A stretch of 64,000 bases of DNA, taken from the NCBI GenBank assembly GCA_963839995.1, contig CAWIXH010000023.1, forward strand, positions 4,210 to 68,209. The letters run 5' to 3'. A program made the translations under genes and the position numbers. The stretch comes from CAWIUB01 sp963839995 (lineage in GTDB: Bacteria; Actinomycetota; Actinomycetes; Mycobacteriales; Jatrophihabitantaceae). The stretch's first letter is position 1, and every line of letters starts with the position of its first letter. Positions 59,001-64,000 of this stretch are shown here, piece after piece. The notes beneath the pieces are model-generated. The model worked only from the letters and a program-made list of their open reading frames with translations. It ran no database searches and was not told the DNA's origin.

Positions 59001-60893
59001 TCCGGGGACGTATTCGGCAACGGCATGCTGCTGTCAGAGCACATCCGGCTGGTGGCGGCGTTCGACCACCGGCACGTCTTCCTCGACCCCGACCCGGATG
59101 CGGCGGTGTCATTCCGCGAGCGCGGCCGGCTCTTCGGGCTGCCGCGGTCGAGCTGGGCGGACTACGACGCCAGGCTGATCTCAGACGGTGGCGGCGTCTT
59201 CGCCCGATCGTGCAAGGCGATCGAGATCACCGCACCTGTGCGCAAGGCGCTGGGGATCGAGGACGATGTCGAGACGCTCACCCCGGCGGAGCTGATCCAC
59301 ACGATCCTGCTCGCGCCCGTCGACCTGCTCTGGAACGGTGGCGTCGGCACCTATATCAAGGCGTCCACCGAACCGCAGTCTGCAGCCGGGGACAAGGCCA
59401 ACGACGGGGTGCGTGCCGACGCGTCCCAGCTGCGCGTCCGGGTGGTCGGGGAGGGCGGAAACCTCGGCTGCACCCAGCTGGGCCGGATCGAGTACGCGCG
59501 AGCGGGTGGGCACATCAACACCGACGCAATCGACAACTCGGCCGGCGTCGACACCTCCGACCATGAAGTGAACCTGAAGATCCTGCTCGACCGTGCGGTC
59601 ACCGCGGGCTCCTTGTCGCGCGTGGAACGCAACCAGCAGTTGTCCGCGGTCACCGACGACGTCGCGGCCCATGTGCTGCGCGACAACTACCAGCAGAATG
59701 TGATGCTCGCGCTGGCCAGGCGGATCGCCCCGGCGATGATCAGTGTGCACGGCCGGCTGATCAAGGCGATGGACGAGTCCGGCGAGTGCGACCGGGTGCT
59801 GGAGTTTCTTCCGTCCGCTAAGGAGATCTCGCAGCGCGCGGCGGCGGGACAGGGCCTCACGTCGCCCGAACTCGCCGTTGTCGCCGCGTACGCGAAGATC
59901 ACGCTTACCGAGCGGATCGAGGACTCCACGCTGCCCGACGAGCCATGGTTCCGCAGCGTGCTGGCGAGCTACTTCCCGTCGTCGATCGCAGCACGCTTCG
60001 ACGACTCGCTCGACGCGCACCCACTGCACCGCGAGATCATCACCACCGTACTTGTCAACGACATGGTCAACCGAGGTGGCATGACCTTCGCGCATCGCGC
60101 TGCCGAAGAGACCTCGGCTGATGCCGCGCAGATCGCCCGCGCGTACACGATCGCCAAGGAAGTGTTCGCGCTGGAAGCGCTGTGGTCCGACCTCGAGGCG
60201 CTGGACAACCAGGTCCCGGTCGAGGCGCAGCACGCCGCGTACCGGGAGCTGCGTCGGCTGATCGACCGCACCACGCGGTGGCTGATCGACGCCCGATTCC
60301 CGATCGGTGATGTCGCCGCCGAGATCCGGCGCTTCGCTCCCGCGGTGCACGCGCTGCTCAGCCGCGTCCCGGCGATGCTGCGTGGCGTCGAAGTGGAGAA
60401 CCTGCGCCGGGAGACCGACCGGCTCGTGGGTCTGGGCCTGCCCCGTGAGTTGGCCGGTCGCATCGCCGAGATGCTCAACGCGTTCCTGCTGCTCGACGTC
60501 GTCGAGATCGCCGCGGCGAGCGGTCTGCCGACCGATGACGTCGAGGGCATCGCGCGGGTCGCCGATCTGCACTTCCAGCTGTCCGAACGTTTCAGCGTGG
60601 ACGAGATGCTCACCTGTATCACCAATCTGCCGCGTGACGACCGCTGGGCGGCGCTGGCCCGGGCCGCGATGCGCCATGACGTATATGCGGCACTGTCGGC
60701 GATCACGGCCTCGGTGCTGGACACCACCGACGGCCAGCTGCCGGCTGCTGCCCGGATGGCTGAGTGGGAGCACGAAAACGCCGAACGGGTCGCGCGCGCT
60801 CGGTCGACGGTGCAGGAGGCCCTGGGACGCGACCACGTCGATCTGGCCCCCCTGTCAGTCGCGTTGCGGGTGATGCGCGGGCTGCCCAGCTGA
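56013..60893 (+). CDS. gdh: NAD-specific glutamate dehydrogenase (large, GDH-180 type)
   Basis: A 1,626-aa enzyme that oxidises glutamate to 2-oxoglutarate and ammonium with NAD+. The long N-terminal region carries ACT-like regulatory segments (about 60-500). The catalytic domain contains FGPIARGGLRWSDRREDFRT, KNAVIVPVGAKGGFV with the catalytic Lys, and the Rossmann region VVGIGDMSGDVFGNGML. The C-terminal helical domain follows (about 1,150-1,626). Length matches the 180-kDa class found in Streptomyces and mycobacteria, where it is catabolic and tetrameric or hexameric. It would consume glutamate produced by the hut pathway. ATG at 56013. Confidence 0.95.
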   Translation: MTETRTSDTSDAHAEGATSVDTEIFQRRYLAHAASQLPGRAAGTLIAITRAALEFGAVRPDGRTLTRFTVVDSETAALEIVTADAPYLVDSVRAELERSGHPVERLLHPQLVVTRDRIGRLTAVYDIDDNADVPEGASPESWMYVELDAQAAEHANAIRADLERVLADVHHAVADAPKTYARIRSLADELEADPGQFDAESSTEAGSLLRWLADGNYMILGHAAYSANQLASPGRVASPTEVQGVLRGPTSISPLELLPAFRSGAPLVIFKSPLVSTVRRSARYDCVTVVTPGSSGEGQTVHVFLGLITNAEDGNVARVPLVRKRFSEILLRSGVRANSHTGRQLLAALRTLPRDELLEAPAPDLLRLAQLLVDRAEGGQVGVFARIHLNRDFISILVYFHADRFGPETRRKVREVVLEHWPGELVARDDRIVEMGPMNLARMHFLIALPTGVAPPSPNRHAVEAEVARVTRRWSDDFADLLTIARDEETRDRLLRRYAGAFPEAYKEDFSAVTAVRDLARLEQLDELGDRSGNGGVETFDVYTPSDEDAADRRLKVYRSGTPLSLARVLPIYSQMGIEVLDERPYELNRRDGSTVWIYDFGLKLQPGVNLDDATTAKVLDALPLLWHGEVEQDGFNALVPLAGLTWWQANVLRAYAKYLRQAGTTFSQGYIEQALTDNAQIAKRLIELFESRFDPALAGSPQVVGHDGPDGADAPPVERRPALVDAIEEDLASVASLDQDRIIRSILELIRATVRTNAYRRDESIGGGSSRPRMALAFKLDPRGIRVLPQPRPWYEIWVYSPRVEGVHLRFGPIARGGLRWSDRREDFRTEILGLVKAQMVKNAVIVPVGAKGGFVAKRLPDPQVDREAWLAEGIACYRTFISCLLDITDNYATVGGKRRVESPPGVRRYDRDDPYLVVAADKGTAQFSDIANEIAAEYGFWLGDAFASGGSVGYDHKAMGITARGAWESVKYHFRELGVDTQTQDFTVVGIGDMSGDVFGNGMLLSEHIRLVAAFDHRHVFLDPDPDAAVSFRERGRLFGLPRSSWADYDARLISDGGGVFARSCKAIEITAPVRKALGIEDDVETLTPAELIHTILLAPVDLLWNGGVGTYIKASTEPQSAAGDKANDGVRADASQLRVRVVGEGGNLGCTQLGRIEYARAGGHINTDAIDNSAGVDTSDHEVNLKILLDRAVTAGSLSRVERNQQLSAVTDDVAAHVLRDNYQQNVMLALARRIAPAMISVHGRLIKAMDESGECDRVLEFLPSAKEISQRAAAGQGLTSPELAVVAAYAKITLTERIEDSTLPDEPWFRSVLASYFPSSIAARFDDSLDAHPLHREIITTVLVNDMVNRGGMTFAHRAAEETSADAAQIARAYTIAKEVFALEALWSDLEALDNQVPVEAQHAAYRELRRLIDRTTRWLIDARFPIGDVAAEIRRFAPAVHALLSRVPAMLRGVEVENLRRETDRLVGLGLPRELAGRIAEMLNAFLLLDVVEIAAASGLPTDDVEGIARVADLHFQLSERFSVDEMLTCITNLPRDDRWAALARAAMRHDVYAALSAITASVLDTTDGQLPAAARMAEWEHENAERVARARSTVQEALGRDHVDLAPLSVALRVMRGLPS

Positions 60894-60903
60894 CCCGCGG
60901 TGG

Positions 60904-61809
60904 TTACGCTGATCGACCGACCCGGCGCAGCACCTCGGCGGGACGGTTCGTGATCACCGCGTCCACCCCGAGGTCGAGCACGTAGTCGACGTCGCGCGGC
61001 TCGTCGACCGTCCACACGTAGACCAGGTTGCCACGGGCGTGGACCCGCTCGACATATCGGGAATCGCTCTGCAGCACCGGCAGCCCGGGCCCCGCTATGT
61101 TTACCCCCGGGGGCAGCCTGCCGTCGCGCCGCCGAGGCAGCAGCCGCTCGATGAGCAGCACTGTGCGAACGTCCGGGGCCAGCAACCGGATGCGGCGCAG
61201 CGCCGTCGGGGCGAAGCTCATCACGCCAACGCGGCCGCGACCGGAGTCCGCCGACCGGGCATCGTCGGGCCGGCCTAGTCTCGGCCGCCCGGCCCAGCCG
61301 AAATGCGCCAGCTGTCGCACCAACTCCTTCTCGACCAGTCCGCTGTACCGGGTTGGGTGCTTGGTCTCGATCAGCAGCCGCACCGGACGGCCGGAGTCAT
61401 GCACGAGGCCCAGCAACGTCTCGAGCGTCAGCACCCCACCGTCCGGCTCACGGTCCGGGACGACGCCCTTCAGATAAGGGTCGTCGGCCAGCAGCTCGTC
61501 CGCGCTGCCCGGCCATTCCGCCCGCCACGACGCGAAGTCGAGCTCGGCCAGCCGGGACAGATCCAGCTCGCTCACCGGACCGCGGCCATCGGACGTGCGA
61601 TTGACGGTCCGGTCGTGCACACAGACCAGATGCCCGTCGCGGGTGAGGCGCACATCGCATTCCAAGCCGTCGGCGCCAGTCTCGATCGCCGCGATGTACG
61701 CGGTCAGCGTGTGCTCGGCCACGTCGGACGATGCGCCCCGGTGGGCGACGACCATCGGACGCTGCGCGGGTCCGCGGGGCGTGACGCGCGGACCGCGGCC
61801 GAGACGCAT
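60904..61809 (-). CDS. Glycerophosphodiester phosphodiesterase
   Basis: A 301-aa GDPD-family TIM-barrel enzyme hydrolysing glycerophosphodiesters to glycerol-3-phosphate and an alcohol. Catalytic features are VVAHRGASSDVAEHTLTAY with HRG, GLECDVRLTRDGHLVCVHD with Glu, Asp and the second His, and the ending VDAVITNRPAEVL. No signal peptide, so cytoplasmic. Active-site residues are complete. Confidence 0.93.
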   Translation of the reverse strand: MRLGRGPRVTPRGPAQRPMVVAHRGASSDVAEHTLTAYIAAIETGADGLECDVRLTRDGHLVCVHDRTVNRTSDGRGPVSELDLSRLAELDFASWRAEWPGSADELLADDPYLKGVVPDREPDGGVLTLETLLGLVHDSGRPVRLLIETKHPTRYSGLVEKELVRQLAHFGWAGRPRLGRPDDARSADSGRGRVGVMSFAPTALRRIRLLAPDVRTVLLIERLLPRRRDGRLPPGVNIAGPGLPVLQSDSRYVERVHARGNLVYVWTVDEPRDVDYVLDLGVDAVITNRPAEVLRRVGRSA

Positions 61810-61824
61810 CCGGCTCTCCAGACG

Positions 61825-61865
61825 TCGGGAGTATTTGATCGAGGGGGTGGACCAGATACTCCCGA
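61825..61865. repeat. 41-bp palindromic dispersed repeat, copy 2
   Basis: Arms TCGGGAGTATTTG (61825-61837) and CAGATACTCCCGA (61853-61865) are complementary at 12 of 13 positions. The element matches the inverse of 20353-20393 at 33 of 41 positions. It occupies nearly all of the 65-bp gap between the glycosylase and phosphodiesterase genes and could also act as a transcription barrier. Confidence 0.8.
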
Positions 61866-61874
61866 AGTGTTGCG

Positions 61875-62747
61875 CTACTTCAGCAGTTTGGACATCCGCC
61901 GGTCGGCAAGCTCACGGCCCTCGGTCTGGCAGGTCGGGCAGTACTGGAAGGACTTATCCGCGAACGAGACGGTACGCACCGTGTCTGCGCACACCGGGCA
62001 CGGCAGACCAGACCGGGCGTGCACTTGCAGGCCACTGCGTTTCTCGCCCTTCAACGTGGCGGCCCGCTGGCCCACCGACCGCTCGACCGCGTCGGTCAGA
62101 ACCGATCCGATCGCCGCGTGCAGCGCGGCCACCTCGTCCTCGGTCAGCTTCGCGGCAATCTTGAACGGGGACAGCCGAGCGGTGTGCAGGATCTCATCGG
62201 AGTAGGCGTTGCCGATGCCGGCGAGCACCGTCTGATCGGTGAGCGCGCCCTTGAGCTGCGCGTGCTGGGCGCGCAGCAGATCGCCGAGCGCCGCGTCATC
62301 GACCGATAGCGCATCCGGGCCGAGCCGGGCAATGCCCGGCACGTCGAGCGGATCCTGGACCAGGTAGACGGCCAGCCGCTTCTGGGTGCCGGCCTCGGTG
62401 AGGTCGAAGCCGCTGACCGGCTCGTCGTCGGATTGCGGAGCGAGATGCAGCCGGAACGCCAGCGGTCCCTTGCCGGGCCGGGGCGGGGCGGCCGGCAGCG
62501 ACTCGCGCCACTGCAGCCAGCCGCCGCGGGCCAGGTGCATGATCAGGTGCAGCCAGTCCACGTCCAGGTCGAGGAACTTGCCGTGCCGGCCGGCACCGGT
62601 GACCAGCGAGCCGTTCAGCGCCGACAGCGGCGGGTCGAACGTCTTGACCGCGCTGACTGCGGCCACGTCGGCGCGCACCACGGCGCGGCCCACCGCCCGC
62701 TCGCGCAGGAACGCGGCGAGCGCCTCGACCTCCGGGAGCTCGGGCAT
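61875..62747 (-). CDS. Fpg/Nei family DNA glycosylase
   Basis: A 290-aa base-excision enzyme for oxidised bases. The N terminus MPELPEVEALAAFLRER provides catalytic Pro2 and Glu3. The H2TH region is around LKGALTDQTVLAGIGNAYSD, and a C-terminal zinc finger has CPVC and CPTC pairs (about residues 250-275). Sequence details fit the actinobacterial Nei2-like branch better than MutM, but specificity is not certain. Transcribed towards the phosphodiesterase gene. Confidence 0.92.
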   Translation of the reverse strand: MPELPEVEALAAFLRERAVGRAVVRADVAAVSAVKTFDPPLSALNGSLVTGAGRHGKFLDLDVDWLHLIMHLARGGWLQWRESLPAAPPRPGKGPLAFRLHLAPQSDDEPVSGFDLTEAGTQKRLAVYLVQDPLDVPGIARLGPDALSVDDAALGDLLRAQHAQLKGALTDQTVLAGIGNAYSDEILHTARLSPFKIAAKLTEDEVAALHAAIGSVLTDAVERSVGQRAATLKGEKRSGLQVHARSGLPCPVCADTVRTVSFADKSFQYCPTCQTEGRELADRRMSKLLK

Positions 62748-62791
62748 GTCCGCGAGCCTACGACGCGGTGCGGTCCGTAGGCTTGCCGCAC

Positions 62792-63355
62792 GTGACCCGC
62801 TGGCTCCCGCGACGCCGCCGGACGCGGGTGCTGCTCGGCATCATTGCGGTGCTGCTGGCGAGCTGGCTGGTGGGCTGTTACGTCGTCATCGCCGACCCGT
62901 CCGTCGATCGTCCGGGCACGGCAGACGCGATCGTCGTGCTGGGCTCGCCCACGGCCGAGGACCGACTGGGCGTTGCGCTACGCCTCGTCGATGCCCACAT
63001 TTCCACGAACCTGGTCATCTCCCTGTTCGCCGAGGGTCAGCCGCTCACTCAGCGGCGCTATTGCAATACGCCGCACGCCGGGCTCGCCGTCACCTGCTTC
63101 CGCCCCGACCCGGCCACTACTCGCGGCGAGGCGGAGCACGTGCGGGCGCTCGCGGCCGACCACGGCTGGACGAGCATCGTGGTCGTGACGTCGACGTACC
63201 ACGTGTCGCGGGCCCGGATGCTCTTCCAACGCTGCTTCGCGGGCCGACTGCTGATGGTGGGCACCAGCCACGGAATGTCGGTCGGCAAGTGGGCCCACGA
63301 GTACCTCTATCAAACCGCCGCGTATGTGAAGGCAGCCATCGAGTCGGGCTGTTGA
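62792..63355 (+). CDS. YdcF/ElyC/SanA family membrane protein
   Basis: A 187-aa protein of the DUF218 family. Basic residues precede one N-terminal transmembrane helix (about 13-33), then the DUF218 domain with DAIVVLGSPTAEDRLGVAL, TTRGEAEHVRALAADHGW and VVVTSTYHVSRARMLFQRC. Family members act in envelope processes; the precise activity is unknown. GTG 62792 is listed; the frame is open a few codons further upstream. Confidence 0.88.
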   Translation: MTRWLPRRRRTRVLLGIIAVLLASWLVGCYVVIADPSVDRPGTADAIVVLGSPTAEDRLGVALRLVDAHISTNLVISLFAEGQPLTQRRYCNTPHAGLAVTCFRPDPATTRGEAEHVRALAADHGWTSIVVVTSTYHVSRARMLFQRCFAGRLLMVGTSHGMSVGKWAHEYLYQTAAYVKAAIESGC

Positions 63356-63445
63356 GCGAGCTGGTCGTGCTAGCCCAGCCGCCCATCGGGGGTTGGTGTC
63401 GACAAACTCCATCAGCCGCAGTACGAGTCGGTCCGCCAGCGTGCC

Positions 63446-63787
63446 TTATCGGTGCTTGCCCGCTGCGGGAAAGAGCCAGCGGAGCCCGACGTACGGATCC
63501 TCGTTCACATTGGCCCAGGCATCGAGCACGGCCGCCAGCTGTTCGTCCATGCCGTGAGTCCGCAGGCGCGACTTGAGCGCGCACACGATCACGATGCCCT
63601 CTGTACGCGCGAAGTCCTTGGCGTTCTCGGTGACCAGCACCCGGTTCTCTCCAGCGGCGACTGCGGCCACCTCGGTGTCTGGGCGGGCGTCCACCCCGCG
63701 ATCTCGCACGTGGACCGCATCGTGGCCGCGCTCAGCCAACCGCTGGCAGGCCGCCGGTGGGAACATCTCATCGATCAGGAAGCGCAC
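63446..63787 (-). CDS. DUF5615 PIN-like toxin
   Basis: A 113-aa protein starting MRFLIDEMFPPAACQRLAER, the DUF5615 signature. The first acidic residue (Asp6) and the RDRGVDARPDTEV and LVTENAKDFAR segments supply the acidic sites of a PIN-type RNase fold. It starts 3 bp after the preceding DUF433-type gene, as a toxin-antitoxin cassette. RNA target unknown. The 90-bp gap to the YdcF gene holds nothing recognised. Confidence 0.85.
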   Translation of the reverse strand: MRFLIDEMFPPAACQRLAERGHDAVHVRDRGVDARPDTEVAAVAAGENRVLVTENAKDFARTEGIVIVCALKSRLRTHGMDEQLAAVLDAWANVNEDPYVGLRWLFPAAGKHR

Positions 63788-63790
63788 CAG

Positions 63791-63994
63791 TCACGACGCC
63801 ATGAGCCGCGCACGCCCCTCGGCGAGTCGGCGGGCCTCCTCGGCGGCCGCGTCGTTCGCGGCAACCTGCGCTTCGATCTCCTCCCGGTGGGCGGCCGCGA
63901 AGTCGATCGCGGTCCGGATGTGGCGCGGGTGCAGCGCGAACTGCTCGGCAAGCGTCGCGACACGCCGCTCCTGGGCTCCCTTTGTGTGCCGCAA
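63791..63994 (-). CDS. DUF433-type antitoxin, C-terminal part (cut by window end)
   Basis: The 67 codons visible read LAEQFALHPRHIRTAIDFAA and AHREEIEAQVAANDAAAEE, matching the C-terminal helix of DUF433-type antitoxins paired with DUF5615 toxins. The family normally has 30 or more further residues N-terminally, so the gene very probably begins beyond position 64000; the start at 63994 is only the last available codon. Confidence 0.65.
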   Translation of the reverse strand: MRHTKGAQERRVATLAEQFALHPRHIRTAIDFAAAHREEIEAQVAANDAAAEEARRLAEGRARLMAS

Positions 63995-64000
63995 CGCCGA

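Overview
The window is high-GC (roughly two thirds G+C) chromosomal DNA from an actinobacterium and spans the replication origin. It opens with dnaA-oriC-dnaN-recF-dciA-gyrB-gyrA-DUF3566-tRNA-Ile-DLW39-tRNA-Ala. A second typical actinobacterial origin-proximal block follows further on (cyclophilin, rhomboid, PH protein, CrgA, DUF881, class E sortase, PabA/TrpG). Bacterial proteasome activator Bpa, CrgA, GTG starts, a DUF222/13E12 HNH protein and the large NAD-glutamate dehydrogenase all fit Actinomycetota. Genus cannot be fixed from sequence alone; a Frankineae- or Mycobacteriales-like relative is an inference.

Layout. 0-11.2 kb: replication and gyrase core plus two tRNAs. 11.2-14.5 kb: an island scar directly after tRNA-Ala, with integrase and GH15 remnants, an MFS transporter and a decayed MNT/HEPN toxin-antitoxin pair. 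14.5-21.2 kb: a VOC protein divergent from a translationally coupled operon atuA-like/accD/accA/enoyl-CoA hydratase, which should carboxylate and hydrate a branched acyl-CoA. 21.3-29.3 kb: secreted sedolisin, lipoprotein and the crgA-sortase-pabA block. 29.2-31.7 kb: a 90-aa unknown gene plus glmS, sitting between two copies of the 3' end of pabA; the Ser/Thr kinase cell-wall cluster that usually follows pabA is absent. 31.8-37 kb: metabolic and transport genes ending in hutI. 37-42 kb: a degenerate beta-helix adhesin, aromatic aminotransferase Pat, DUF4446, pheA, a GroES-like protein and three gene fragments. 42.2-55.6 kb: metallopeptidase, serS, HAD phosphatase, DUF222/HNH, a GNAT, acyl-CoA synthetase, Bpa, a class V aminotransferase-fold protein, a quinone oxidoreductase, hutH, hutU and an HhH-GPD glycosylase. 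55.6-64 kb: HNH and GNAT debris, the 180-kDa glutamate dehydrogenase, GDPD, an Fpg/Nei glycosylase, a YdcF protein and a DUF433/DUF5615 toxin-antitoxin pair cut by the window edge.

Pathways that join up: histidine to glutamate (hutH and hutU at 52-55 kb, hutI at 36 kb) with the catabolic NAD-GDH nearby as a sink for glutamate; phenylalanine synthesis (pheA plus Pat); replication initiation and gyrase.

The most notable observations are gyrase residues that naturally match known fluoroquinolone-resistance substitutions in both GyrA and GyrB; duplicated pabA tails flanking a glmS insertion; a class V PLP-fold protein lacking the catalytic lysine beside Bpa; a 41-bp palindromic repeat family, one copy of which encodes the tail of a biotin carboxylase; and DnaA-box-like clusters inside dciA and beside crgA. 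No rRNA, CRISPR array or intact insertion sequence was seen.
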